DNA from: Ectothiorhodospira marina
GTDB lineage: Bacteria > Pseudomonadota > Gammaproteobacteria > Ectothiorhodospirales > Ectothiorhodospiraceae
DNA length: 64,000 bases
Reading direction: 5' to 3'
NCBI RefSeq assembly: GCF_900109495.1
Contig: NZ_FOAA01000004.1
Span: 124,001-188,000, forward strand
The translations under genes and the position numbers were made by a program. Under the pieces are notes generated by a model. That model made no database searches. It was not told where the DNA came from and saw only the letters and a list, made by a program, of their open reading frames with translations. Shown here one piece after another: positions 26,792 through 35,380 of the stretch (the stretch's first letter is position 1; each line of letters starts with the position of its first letter).

Positions 26792-27103
26792 AGGCTACCG
26801 GGTCGCCTGAGTGGGGGCATTTATGTTAGGTTCCTGGGCTAATATCCTTTCATGACCCTCCCGAAAGCGCTGAGTTCGCCTCAAGGCGCCGGCAATGACA
26901 TCACGACTAGAACGGCCGTCGGGCAGGGGTTTGGGGCCAGATGATGAGTGGTATTCCCTGCGGCGTATCGTGGTCGGAATGGTCAGCGCGTAGCGCCCGG
27001 ATCGGGCGGCGTTTTCCGATCATCTCCCGTGGCTGGGCTACCATCTGGTATGAATGTCCGGCCTGATGGCCGGTGTGCAGAGCCAAGTGCAACAGGAGGG
27101 TCC
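26792..27103. other. Intergenic region upstream of the BCCT transporter
   Basis: This 312-base gap holds no supported gene. Visible elements are TAATAT at 26840-26845 (a possible -10 box without a clear -35), a 12-base inverted repeat TACCATCTGGTA at 27039-27050, a hairpin CCGGCC-TGAT-GGCCGG at 27058-27073, and the AGGAGGG ribosome-binding site at 27093-27099. An osmoregulated promoter would be expected here, but none can be assigned from sequence. Confidence 0.4.
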
Positions 27104-29092
27104 ATGGCCGAAAAAAATGATGCCTCAACGCGCCCGCCGCGGATACAGATCAATCCGCCGGTGTTCATCGCCTCGGCCTTGATGGCCTTTTTCCTGGTGG
27201 TGTTCGCCACGGTGTTCACCGATGTGGCAGGGGATGTATTCAGTGCCGTGCTGGGCTGGATCACTGACAAGGTGGGCTGGTTCTATGTGCTGGCGGTGGC
27301 CGGGTTTGTGGTGTTCATGTTCGCCGTGGCCATATCCAGTTACGGAGGGATCAAGCTCGGGCCCGACCATAGTGAGCCGGATTACAGCTATATTTCCTGG
27401 TTCGCCATGCTGTTCTCCGCGGGCATGGGGATTGGCCTGATGTTTTTCGGTGTGGCCGAGCCGGTGATGCACTACGTATCCCCGCCCACCGGTGACCCGG
27501 AAACGGTTCAGGCCGCGCGCGATGCCATGAGCATCACGTTCTTCCATTGGGGGCTGCATGCCTGGGCCATCTATGGGGTGGTGGCGCTTACACTGGCCTA
27601 TTTCGCCTTCCGTCAGGGCCTTCCCCTGACCATTCGTTCCTCTCTTTACCCCCTGATCGGTGACCGCATCCATGGCAGTATTGGCCATACGGTGGATACT
27701 TTCGCCGTGTTGGGCACGCTGTTCGGCGTGGCCACCTCCCTGGGGCTTGGGGCCATGCAGATAAACTCCGGTCTGGAATACCTGTTTGGTGTACCCAATA
27801 CACCCATTGTGCAGGTGGTTCTGATCGCCATCGTGACCATGATGGCCACGGTCTCCGTGGTGCTGGGTTTGGATGGGGGCATCCGCAGGGTCTCCGAGTT
27901 CAACATCATCCTGGCGGTGGCCCTGTTGGTCTTCGTGCTGGTGGCTGGCCCCACCGTTTATCTCCTTCAGACGGTGGTACAGAACACGGGGAATTACATC
28001 TCCAGTGTGTTCAGCATGACTTTCAACCTCTATGCCTACGAACCCACGGACTGGATCGGTGGCTGGACGCTGTTCTACTGGGGCTGGTGGATCGCCTGGG
28101 CACCCTTTGTGGGCATGTTCATCGCCCGTGTTTCCCGGGGGCGCACCATTCGTGAGTTCACTTTTGGTGTGCTGTTGGTGCCGGTAGGCTTCACCATCAT
28201 GTGGATGACCTTCTTTGGTAACACCGCCCTGAACATGATCAGGGAGCAGGGCATCAGCGACCTGGCAGAGCAGGTGTCGGCGGATACCTCCGTGGCGCTG
28301 TTCCAGTTCTTTGAGCACCTGCCGTTTTCCACCATTACCGCTTTGCTGGCCACCATCCTGATCGTGACCTTTTTTGTCACTTCCTCAGACTCCGGTTCAC
28401 TGGTGGTGGATATCCTCACCTCCGGGGGTAAAGAGGACTCCCCCACATGGCAACGTATTTTCTGGGCCACTCTTGAAGGGGTGATCGCGGCGGCCCTGCT
28501 GCTGGCCGGTGGTCTGACGGCCCTCCAGACGGCCACCATTGCCAGTGCACTGCCCTTCACCATCATCATGATCATCATGTGCTGGGGCCTGCTCAAGGCA
28601 CTGCGCATCGACCGGATGAAGAAGGTCAGCCTGCTGGAGGCCCGGGTGTCGCCGGTGGGTCCGCACGCGGCGGTGAGCTGGCAGCGGCGTCTGCGGTCCA
28701 TCGTGCATCAGCCACGGCGCAATGAGGTGATCCGCTATATTCAGGAGACGGTCAAGCCCGCACTGAATGCGGTGTCCGAGGAGCTGCGCAAGCAGAACCT
28801 GGATGCCGTGGTTGGGGAGCATGAGGATGGTCGTTGCTGGGTGGAAGTACGACACGGTGAGGAGATCGATTTCTTCTACTCCGTGCGTCCCCGGGCCTAT
28901 GACCCCCCCACCTTCGTCATGCGTGACACGGGTTCGAAGCGGGCTGAGTCCCTCAAATACTTCCGGGCCGAGGTGCACCTGAGCGAGGGTGGTCAGGACT
29001 ACGACGTGGTGGGCTGGAGCCAGGAAGCGCTCATCAACGATGTGCTGGAGCATTACGAGCGGCACATGCACTTCCTCGACGCCGTGCGTTGA
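27104..29092 (+). CDS. BCCT-family choline/glycine betaine transporter, BetT-like
   Basis: This secondary carrier for quaternary ammonium compounds has 662 residues, about twelve membrane helices, and the family signature GMGIGLMFFGVAEPV near 107. The helix-8 tryptophan box WTLFYWGWWIAWAPFVG is near 320. The last ~155 residues are cytosolic and charged, the long C-terminal type found in BetT-like choline carriers and thought to sense osmotic stress. ATG at 27104 is set by AGGAGGG five bases upstream; the frame is open earlier but not family-like. It is followed by two hairpins and then a betaine ABC importer, forming an osmoprotectant-uptake block. Confidence 0.92.
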   Translation: MAEKNDASTRPPRIQINPPVFIASALMAFFLVVFATVFTDVAGDVFSAVLGWITDKVGWFYVLAVAGFVVFMFAVAISSYGGIKLGPDHSEPDYSYISWFAMLFSAGMGIGLMFFGVAEPVMHYVSPPTGDPETVQAARDAMSITFFHWGLHAWAIYGVVALTLAYFAFRQGLPLTIRSSLYPLIGDRIHGSIGHTVDTFAVLGTLFGVATSLGLGAMQINSGLEYLFGVPNTPIVQVVLIAIVTMMATVSVVLGLDGGIRRVSEFNIILAVALLVFVLVAGPTVYLLQTVVQNTGNYISSVFSMTFNLYAYEPTDWIGGWTLFYWGWWIAWAPFVGMFIARVSRGRTIREFTFGVLLVPVGFTIMWMTFFGNTALNMIREQGISDLAEQVSADTSVALFQFFEHLPFSTITALLATILIVTFFVTSSDSGSLVVDILTSGGKEDSPTWQRIFWATLEGVIAAALLLAGGLTALQTATIASALPFTIIMIIMCWGLLKALRIDRMKKVSLLEARVSPVGPHAAVSWQRRLRSIVHQPRRNEVIRYIQETVKPALNAVSEELRKQNLDAVVGEHEDGRCWVEVRHGEEIDFFYSVRPRAYDPPTFVMRDTGSKRAESLKYFRAEVHLSEGGQDYDVVGWSQEALINDVLEHYERHMHFLDAVR

Positions 29093-29106
29093 GGTCATGG
29101 TATGAC

Positions 29107-29200
29107 ACCGGACCGGGGCGCCTTGTAGCGCCGGGTCCGGTCTTGAAGCTCACTGCGCCCCAAACCTGAACAGGGACTGGGGCGCGGTGTTTTCGTTTTT
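29107..29200 (+). terminator. Two hairpins after the BCCT gene
   Basis: The first hairpin (29107-29141) pairs ACCGGACC/GGTCCGGT with an inner GGGGCGC/GCGCC stem. The second (29155-29185) pairs GCGCCCCA with TGGGGCGC and is followed by GTGTTTTCGTTTTT, a terminator-like T-rich tail. Together they should separate the BCCT transcript from the ABC importer genes. Confidence 0.5.
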
Positions 29201-29245
29201 CCGAACTTTCACGGGCCCATCGCCGGGCCCAGGCAGGACAAGACC

Positions 29246-30508
29246 TTGCAACCGAAAATCCAGGTAAAGAATGTCACCAAGGTGTTTGGTGACCATCCCG
29301 AACGCGCCTTGGAACTCCTGGATGAGGGCTTGGGCAGAAAGGAAATCCTCCAGCGCACCGGGCAGACGGTGGGGATTCAGAATGTCTGTTTCGATGTGGC
29401 ACAGGGCGAGATCCTCGTGGTCATGGGGCTCAGTGGCTGCGGTAAGTCCACCCTCATTCGATGCCTCAATCGCCTCATCGAACCCACCTCCGGAGAGGTG
29501 GTGATCGACGGTGAAGACATCCTCAAGCTGTCCAACGAAAAAGTGCTGGAGCGGCGGCGGCGCAAGTTCGGCATGGTGTTCCAGAACTTCGCCCTGTTTC
29601 CCCACCGCACCATCCTTGATAACGCCGGATTCGGCCTGGAAATTGGGGGTGCCGACAAGGCCACTCGCGACGCCAAGGCCACCGAGGCGCTGAAGTTGGT
29701 GGGCCTGGATGGCTGGGAACAGTCCTATCCCTCACAGCTCTCCGGCGGCATGCAGCAGCGTGTAGGCCTGGCCCGTGCACTGGCGGTGGATCCGGATATC
29801 CTGCTCATGGATGAGGCCTTCAGCGCCCTGGACCCCTTGATCCGTCGCGACATGCAGGATGAGTTGCTGGCCCTTCAGTCCCGCGTGAAAAAGACCATTG
29901 TCTTCATCACCCACGATCTGGATGAGGCCCTGAGGCTGGGGGATCGCATCGTGCTCATGAAGGATGGCTACGTGGTGCAGATCGGCACTCCCGAAGACAT
30001 CCTTACGTCCCCCGCCACGCGCTATGTGGAGCGGTTCGTCGAGGATGTGGACAAGACCCAGGTGCTCACGGCGGGCGCCCTCATGCATGACCCCAAGATT
30101 CGGGTCACGCCCAACGATGGGCCGCGCACTGCCCTGCACAAGATGGACCAGGAGAGTTTCTACAGCGTGTTCGTCACCCAGCGCGATGGCACTCTGGAAG
30201 GTTACGTCTGGGCCGAAGATGCCGCCGAGGCGGTCAAGCGTAAGGAAAAGACCCTGGAAGGTCTCATCCAGCGCGACCACTACGCAGTCAAGCCCGACGA
30301 GAGTCTGGGCACGCTGTTCCAGATGTTGGTGGACACGCGCATTCCGCTTGCCGTCGTGGATGATCATGGCAAGTTGCTGGGCACCATCGTCAAGACCCAG
30401 GTGCTGGCCGCACTCGCGGATGCCCAACCGGACAGGGAGAATACCAACGAAGAGGAGGGTGAGCCCGCCCAGACCCAGGAGGCCCCCGATGCCAAGGTCG
30501 GCGCCTAA
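29246..30508 (+). CDS. proV: Glycine betaine/proline ABC importer ATPase (ProV/OpuAA-like)
   Basis: The 420-residue ATPase subunit of a quaternary-amine ABC importer has Walker A GLSGCGKST near 64, the Q-loop VFQNFALFPHRT, signature LSGGMQQRVGLARA near 164, Walker B DILLMDEAFSALDP near 185 and H-loop ITHDLDEA. Two C-terminal CBS-type repeats (to about 390) are the ionic-strength-sensing module known from OpuA, followed by an acidic tail. The N-terminal segment with DEGLGRKEILQRTGQTVGI is characteristic of ProV. The start is TTG at 29246 with a weak AGGACA site; no better in-frame start matches the family N-terminus. Confidence 0.92.
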   Translation: MQPKIQVKNVTKVFGDHPERALELLDEGLGRKEILQRTGQTVGIQNVCFDVAQGEILVVMGLSGCGKSTLIRCLNRLIEPTSGEVVIDGEDILKLSNEKVLERRRRKFGMVFQNFALFPHRTILDNAGFGLEIGGADKATRDAKATEALKLVGLDGWEQSYPSQLSGGMQQRVGLARALAVDPDILLMDEAFSALDPLIRRDMQDELLALQSRVKKTIVFITHDLDEALRLGDRIVLMKDGYVVQIGTPEDILTSPATRYVERFVEDVDKTQVLTAGALMHDPKIRVTPNDGPRTALHKMDQESFYSVFVTQRDGTLEGYVWAEDAAEAVKRKEKTLEGLIQRDHYAVKPDESLGTLFQMLVDTRIPLAVVDDHGKLLGTIVKTQVLAALADAQPDRENTNEEEGEPAQTQEAPDAKVGA

Positions 30509-30601
30509 CGGCATTCGTCCTCCGGCGCGAGCCTCCGTGGCTCCACGCCCGGATGGCACGGCCACTCCCATGACCCCCGTTCAAGCCCGGATCACACTAT
30601 C

Positions 30602-31456
30602 ATGAGTCAGGATTTTCCCTTTGTAGGCAAGTTCCCGTTATCGGATTACATCGACGACGGCCTGGACTGGCTGACCAACGCCTTCTCGGGTGTCACCCGT
30701 GCGATCAGTAATGTGCTCGGCACCGGCGTGGAAGCCGTGGTGACCGCCCTCAGCTTCCCGCCCCCCTGGGTGGTCATCCTCTGTTTCGCTGCCCTCGCCT
30801 GGTATCTGGCTGGACGGCGTGTGGGCATTGGTACGGCGGCCGGCCTGTTGTTCCTGTGGAATCTGCAGCTGTGGGAGGCCACCGTTGAAACCTTCACCCT
30901 GGTGCTGTTTGCCACCGCCGTGGCCGTGGCCATCGCCTTACCGCTGGGGATACTCGGCGGACTTTCGGATCGCTTCAAGACGGCAGTGATGCCAGTGCTG
31001 GACTTCATGCAGACCATGCCGGCCTTCGTCTACCTGATCCCGGCCATTCCCTTCTTCGGATTGGGGCAGGTGTCTGCCATGTTTGCTACCGTCATCTTCT
31101 CCATGCCCCCGGCCATCCGCCTGACCATCCTGGGCATCCGCCAGGTGCCCGCGGAACTCGTGGAGGCCTCGGACGCCTTTGGTGCCAATTGGCGACAAAA
31201 GCTTTTCAAGGTGCAGATGCCCCTGGCCATACCCACCATCATGGCGGGCATCAACCAGACCATCATGCTCGCGCTTTCCATGGTGGTGATCGCCGCCATG
31301 ATCGGTGCCGGCGGCCTGGGCGGCGAAGTCTGGCGGGCCATCCAGCGCCTGCAGCCGGGCAACGGCTTCGAGGCCGGCATCGCCATCGTGATCCTCGCCA
31401 TGATCCTCGACCGGGTGACCCAGAAGATCGGGCAGCCCAAAAAGAAGCAGCAGTAG
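30602..31456 (+). CDS. proW: Glycine betaine/proline ABC importer permease (ProW/OpuAB-like)
   Basis: The 284-residue permease has about six or seven membrane helices and the EAA-type loop VEASDAFGANWRQKLFKVQMPLAIPTIMAG near residue 180 (core LVEASDAFGA) that docks onto the ATPase. The N-terminal segment LPLGILGGLSDRF and MQTMPAFVYLIPAIPFFG is typical of OpuA/ProW permeases. It follows proV by 93 bases and precedes the binding-protein gene by 22 bases, so the three form one operon. Confidence 0.93.
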   Translation: MSQDFPFVGKFPLSDYIDDGLDWLTNAFSGVTRAISNVLGTGVEAVVTALSFPPPWVVILCFAALAWYLAGRRVGIGTAAGLLFLWNLQLWEATVETFTLVLFATAVAVAIALPLGILGGLSDRFKTAVMPVLDFMQTMPAFVYLIPAIPFFGLGQVSAMFATVIFSMPPAIRLTILGIRQVPAELVEASDAFGANWRQKLFKVQMPLAIPTIMAGINQTIMLALSMVVIAAMIGAGGLGGEVWRAIQRLQPGNGFEAGIAIVILAMILDRVTQKIGQPKKKQQ

Positions 31457-31478
31457 CCCCCTAACCGGAGACATGCCG

Positions 31479-32342
31479 ATGAATAGCAGACAACAGACAC
31501 GAGCCGCCCGTTGGGTGGGCATCATCATGATCGTCGCACTGGTGGTGCTCCCCATGAGCGCAACCGCTGATGACAAGGGTCGTATCAAACTGCCCTACGT
31601 GGAATGGGCAAGCGAAGTGGCCAGCACCAATGTGTTGCGCGTGGTGCTGGAAGAGGCCGGCTACGACGTGCGTATGGTCTCGGTGAGTGCCGCCGCCATG
31701 TGGCAGTCCGTCGCCACCGGCGACCAGGACGCCTTCGTCGCCGCCTGGTTGCCCACCACCCACGGCCATTATCTGGAACGAGTCGAGGGCAGCGTGGAAG
31801 ACCTGGGCCCTAATCTGGAAGGCACCCGCATCGGCCTGGTCGTGCCCGCCTACGTGGAGATCGACTCCATTGAAGAGCTCAATGATCATCGCCGGAAGTT
31901 CGGGCGTCAGATCATCGGCATCGACCCGGGTGCCGGCATCATGAGCACCACCGAGGAAGCCATCGAAGAATATGACCTCAACCTGCGCCTGGTGGAAGGC
32001 TCCGGTGCCACCATGACCGGCGTACTGGCCAACGCCATCCGCAGCAACGACTGGGTGGTGGTCACCGGCTGGACCCCTCACTGGAAGGAAGCCCGCTGGG
32101 ATCTCAAGTACCTGGAAGATCCCAAGGGCATCTACGGTGGTGAAGAATCCATCCACACCATCGTTCGGGCCGGACTCAAGGACGACATGCCCGAAGCCTA
32201 CGCCATCCTCGACAACTTCAACTGGACCCCGGCAGACATGGCCGCGGTCATGGTGATGAACGAAGAGGGGGGCGATCCTTACGACAACGCCAAGCGCTGG
32301 GTCGAACAGAACCGCGACCTGGTGGACACCTGGCTGCCGTAA
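31479..32342 (+). CDS. proX: Glycine betaine ABC importer substrate-binding protein (ProX/OpuAC-like)
   Basis: The 287-residue periplasmic binding protein has a signal peptide (VGIIMIVALVVLPMSATA) and an OpuAC-type fold. Aromatic residues of the type that cage trimethylammonium groups are visible in LPYVEWASEVA, SAAAMWQSVATGD, AAWLPTTHGHY and VTGWTPHWKEARWDLKYL. ATG at 31479 lies nine bases after GGAG and is preferred to ATG 31473, which is too close. A 13-bp perfect inverted repeat (32351-32377) follows the stop codon. Confidence 0.9.
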   Translation: MNSRQQTRAARWVGIIMIVALVVLPMSATADDKGRIKLPYVEWASEVASTNVLRVVLEEAGYDVRMVSVSAAAMWQSVATGDQDAFVAAWLPTTHGHYLERVEGSVEDLGPNLEGTRIGLVVPAYVEIDSIEELNDHRRKFGRQIIGIDPGAGIMSTTEEAIEEYDLNLRLVEGSGATMTGVLANAIRSNDWVVVTGWTPHWKEARWDLKYLEDPKGIYGGEESIHTIVRAGLKDDMPEAYAILDNFNWTPADMAAVMVMNEEGGDPYDNAKRWVEQNRDLVDTWLP

Positions 32343-32350
32343 GTCCCTGG

Positions 32351-32377
32351 GGTGCCCGGCATCATGCCGGGCACCCG
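32351..32377 (+). terminator. Strong hairpin after proX (no T tract)
   Basis: A perfect 13-bp stem GGGTGCCCGGCAT/ATGCCGGGCACCC with a single-base loop begins eight bases after the proX stop. There is no U-run, so it may stabilise the 3' end rather than terminate. Confidence 0.5.
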
Positions 32378-32513
32378 CTGATGCCGAAGGCCCTGGCGGG
32401 GCCCAAGGCATCACCTTAGCCGTGCAAAACCTTCAAAACCGGCACGCTCAGCGGGTCTGAACGTGCTCTCGATCAAACCCCGCTCAGACGGGAAAAGAGT
32501 GAACACACACGCC

Positions 32514-33515
32514 ATGAACAGAAAGACCTTGATCGCCACCGCCGTCACCGCCGCCCTGGCCGTGCCGGCTTACGCTCAGGCCAATGACCTGAACTTTGAT
32601 TTCTACGGCTCCGCTCGGGTTGGGGTGGAATCCGTGCACCCGGATAACGACGATGTGCTGGATTCCTACACCGGCGTTCGCGATGCGTACTCCCGCATCG
32701 GCTTCAATGCCGACTACCCGCTCGCTGAAGGCCTGACCCTGATCGGTAAGTTCGAAGTGCCCTTCGATATCGCCAACAAGGCGGTGCAGGATCCTTGGGA
32801 TCAGGATGAAGACATCCGCGTCGCCAAGATCGGCGTGCAGGGTGATATGGGTACCCTGACTGTGGGGCAGATGTGGGTCCCTTACTACAATGCCATCGCC
32901 TATCCGGTGGACATGTTCAGTTCTTACTACAGTGGCTTCGCGACCCAGTCCGCTTTCCGCATCAGTGATACGGTTGCCTACTACAGCCCTGACATGAACG
33001 GATTCTCCATGGGATTCTCCTGGTCCGATGGCGGTGGTGCGGAAAAATCCTCCGGTTCAGCTGACAACCGGGTTCAGCTGACCGGTAGCTACAGCTTCGG
33101 CAATACCACTTTGGCCTTGGGTATGGACGATCGCCGTGGCGCAAACGACGATACAAGTGTTGGTGCTTCGCTGGCTCATACCATGGGCAATCTATACATC
33201 GGCGCCAAGTACGAGCGCCGTTCCAGCGATGACAACGCCGTGGACGGTAATACGGCTATCAATGCCTATGCGGCTTATTCCATGGGTAACAACACCTTCA
33301 AGGCCATGGTGGCAGAAGTGGAGGGCTACGGTGAAACGGTGGTTCATCTTGGGTACGACTACCAGATGACTGATGCGCTGATGCTGTTCGCTGAGTATTA
33401 CAACGAGGAAGAGACCGCGGCTATCGATAGTGAGCGTGGCGCCAAGCCTGACGATGTTACTGGCGACTACGAGGGTGGCCAAGTCTTCACCGCCGGCGTG
33501 CGCTACGACTTCTAA
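32514..33515 (+). CDS. Outer-membrane porin
   Basis: The 333-residue protein has a signal peptide (MNRKTLIATAVTAALAVPAYAQA) and a Gram-negative porin barrel: alternating hydrophobic/polar strands, few Cys, and a C-terminal strand ending in aromatic Phe (FTAGVRYDF), the signal recognised by the Bam complex. Acidic residues are frequent, in keeping with a saline habitat. The start follows a GGGAAAAGAGTG leader. It lies 171 bases after the betaine importer with a hairpin between them, and has its own terminator at 33569-33595, so it is probably a separate unit. Confidence 0.9.
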   Translation: MNRKTLIATAVTAALAVPAYAQANDLNFDFYGSARVGVESVHPDNDDVLDSYTGVRDAYSRIGFNADYPLAEGLTLIGKFEVPFDIANKAVQDPWDQDEDIRVAKIGVQGDMGTLTVGQMWVPYYNAIAYPVDMFSSYYSGFATQSAFRISDTVAYYSPDMNGFSMGFSWSDGGGAEKSSGSADNRVQLTGSYSFGNTTLALGMDDRRGANDDTSVGASLAHTMGNLYIGAKYERRSSDDNAVDGNTAINAYAAYSMGNNTFKAMVAEVEGYGETVVHLGYDYQMTDALMLFAEYYNEEETAAIDSERGAKPDDVTGDYEGGQVFTAGVRYDF

Positions 33516-33568
33516 GTCGATCGCGTGATCTGGCACGGCTCTCCAGTCGGGGCGCCGATGCCTAAGAG

Positions 33569-33595
33569 ACAAAGGGGGCCGTTGGCCCCCTTTGT
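33569..33595 (+). terminator. Rho-independent terminator after the porin gene
   Basis: A perfect 12-bp inverted repeat ACAAAGGGGGCC/GGCCCCCTTTGT with a three-base loop ends in CTTTGT and lies about 55 bases after the porin stop. It is symmetrical enough to work on both strands. Confidence 0.75.
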
Positions 33596-33609
33596 CGTGT
33601 CAGGGTGGC

Positions 33610-34240
33610 GCTACCCGCCGGGTCACCCGTACGGGCCGTTCGCGAACGGCCCCGCCGCTGCCTCCGCATCCCCCTGCCTTACCCGATAGGCCCGTGGCGC
33701 CTGATCCTATCGCCGGGTCGTTCGCGAACGACCCGTACGGGTGCAGAGGGGGCGTATCCCAAACGGGGGTGGTTTCCTCCGCATCCCCCTGCCTTACCCG
33801 GTAGGCCCGTGGCGCCTGATCCTATCGCCGGGTCGTTCGCGAACGACCCGTACGGGTGCAGAGGGGGGGCGTATCCCAAACGGGGGTGGCTTGCCTCCGC
33901 ATTCCCCTGCCTTGCCCGATAGGCCCGTGGTGCCTGATCCTTATCGCCGGGTCGTTCGCGAACGACCCGTACGGGTGCAGAGGGGGCGTATCCCAAACGG
34001 GGGTGGTTTCCTCCGCATTCCCCTGCCTTGCCCGATAGGCCCGTGGTGCCTGATCCTTATCGCCGGGTCGTTCGCGAACGACCCGTACGGGTGCAGAGGG
34101 GGCGTATCCCAAACGGGGGTGGTTTGCCTCCGCATCCCCCTGCCTTGCCCGATAGGCCCGTGGCGCCTGATCCTTTCGCCGGGGTCGTTCGCGAACGACC
34201 CGTACGGGTGCAGAGAGGGCGTAGCCCAAGCGGGGTTCCT
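33610..34240. repeat. Tandem array of palindromic repeats, period 115-119 bp
   Basis: Five units in direct orientation plus an inverted first element fill this stretch. Each unit carries the 20-base palindrome GGGTCGTTCGCGAACGACCC, overlapping a second palindrome ACCCGTACGGGT. Palindrome cores lie at 33633-33652 (inverted variant), 33715-33734, 33830-33849, 33949-33968, 34065-34084 and 34182-34201. Between cores lies a conserved segment with GGGGGCGTATCCCAAACGG and a CGATAGG..CCTATCG inverted repeat. The units differ by small indels and single bases, including G-run lengths. Long open frames run through the array, but their products are reiterated low-complexity peptides in several frames, so I do not call a gene. 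No transposase is present. Confidence 0.9.
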
Positions 34241-34306
34241 TTACCCCCACACCCCCACCCTCTATCCTATCCCCACCCGCCTTCACCCGCCCACAGGCAC
34301 CCCACC

Positions 34307-35203
34307 ATGGCCCACATCCTCGGCATCGGCGTTGCCACGCTGGACATCATCAACATCGTCGACCACTACCCCGCGGAAGACGAAGAAATCCGCGCCCTCC
34401 AACAACGCGCCTGCCCCGGCGGCAACGCCGCCAACACCCTCCACGTCCTCAAACAACTGGGCCACCACTGCGACCTGGCCACCGTCCTGGCCGACGAACC
34501 CGACGGCGACCGCCTGCAAAGCCTCCTGGCCCAGCGCGGCATCGGCGTCGACACCTGCCAACGCCGCAGCGGCCGCACCCCCACCTCCTACATCACCCTC
34601 AACACCACCAACGGCTCCCGCACCATCATCCACCACCGCGACCTGCCAGAACTGGACGCCCGCCACGTCGCCGGCCTATCCCTGGACCGCTACGACTGGG
34701 TCCACCTCCAGGCACGCGAGACCCACGCCACCAGCCGCATACTGCAAACCCTGCGCAGCCGCCAGCCCACCCACCGCCCCATCTCCCTGGAAGTGGAAAA
34801 AGACCGCGACGGCATCGACATGCTCTTCGGCCAACCCGACGTCATCGTCTTCTCCCGCCCCTTCGTCCTCGGCCGCGGCTACGACGAACCCGAAGCCTTC
34901 CTGCGCGGTATCCACAAGCGCGTACCCGGGGCCATCCTCATCTGCACCTGGGGCGATCAAGGCTCCTGGGCCTGGGCCAGCCGCGACGGCCTCTACCACG
35001 CCCCCGCCTGCCCACCCCCCGAAGTCATCGACACCCTGGGCGCCGGCGACACCTACAACGCCGGCCTCATCCATACCTTCGCCAACGGCGGCACCGTCCC
35101 CGAGGCCCTCGCCAATGCCACCCGCCTGGCCGGCCACAAGGTAGGCCAACGGGGCCTCGACGGCCTGGACATCCGCATCCTGCAAAGCGAAGGCGACAAC
35201 TGA
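34307..35203 (+). CDS. PfkB-family sugar kinase, ketohexokinase-like
   Basis: The 298-residue ribokinase-family protein has the substrate-side glycine motif CPGGNAANTLHVLKQLG near residue 36 and the catalytic DTLGAGDTYNAG near 244, where the Asp is the base. The opening GIGVATLDIINIVDHYP resembles ketohexokinases and related sugar kinases rather than the fructokinase at 9447. The ATG at 34307 is the family start; the frame continues upstream only through the palindromic array. Codons end in C unusually often compared with neighbours. It is downstream of the repeat array and has no clear operon partner. Substrate unknown. Confidence 0.82.
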   Translation: MAHILGIGVATLDIINIVDHYPAEDEEIRALQQRACPGGNAANTLHVLKQLGHHCDLATVLADEPDGDRLQSLLAQRGIGVDTCQRRSGRTPTSYITLNTTNGSRTIIHHRDLPELDARHVAGLSLDRYDWVHLQARETHATSRILQTLRSRQPTHRPISLEVEKDRDGIDMLFGQPDVIVFSRPFVLGRGYDEPEAFLRGIHKRVPGAILICTWGDQGSWAWASRDGLYHAPACPPPEVIDTLGAGDTYNAGLIHTFANGGTVPEALANATRLAGHKVGQRGLDGLDIRILQSEGDN

Positions 35204-35226
35204 GACCCGACACGCATACCAACCCG

Positions 35227-35263
35227 GATGCATCACGGTGGTGAGTCATCCCCGATGACGAAA
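35227..35263. repeat. Dispersed ~38-bp repeat, copy 2 (inverted relative to copy 1)
   Basis: GGATGCATCACGGTGGTGAG followed by TCATCCCCGATGACGAAAG is the reverse complement of the element upstream of algC (22170-22208), with only a few mismatches. It lies 23 bases after the PfkB kinase stop and directly before a CTCTCCCC-type palindrome. Confidence 0.7.
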
Positions 35264-35267
35264 GTGA

Positions 35268-35380
35268 CAAGCCCCTCTCCCCAAGGGGAGAGGGGTTGGG
35301 GTGAGGGGAAAGGGCCGGCACCGTGCCTGTTTCACCCCCTCATCCCCGACCCTTCTCCCCCGAGGGGGAGAAGGGAGGGT
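35268..35380. repeat. Two dispersed CTCTCCCC-type palindromes
   Basis: The first copy (about 35270-35308) reads CCCCTCTCCCCAAGGGGAGA then GGGGTTGGGGTGAGGGG. The second (35337-35376) reads CCCCTCATCCCCGACCC then TTCTCCCCCGAGGGGGAGAA. They lie in opposite orientations about 30 bases apart and belong to the same family as those at 10341, 18893, 48764 and 48835. Confidence 0.75.

Noticed and set aside
33610-34240. CRISPR array
   Set aside because: The period is 115-119 bases, every part of the unit repeats, there are no unique spacers, and no cas genes are in the window.
33741-35144. Long open frame through the palindromic array and across the PfkB kinase
   Set aside because: Its first part is reiterated repeat peptide and its second part is a Ser/Thr/Pro-rich out-of-frame reading of the clearly conserved PfkB kinase.
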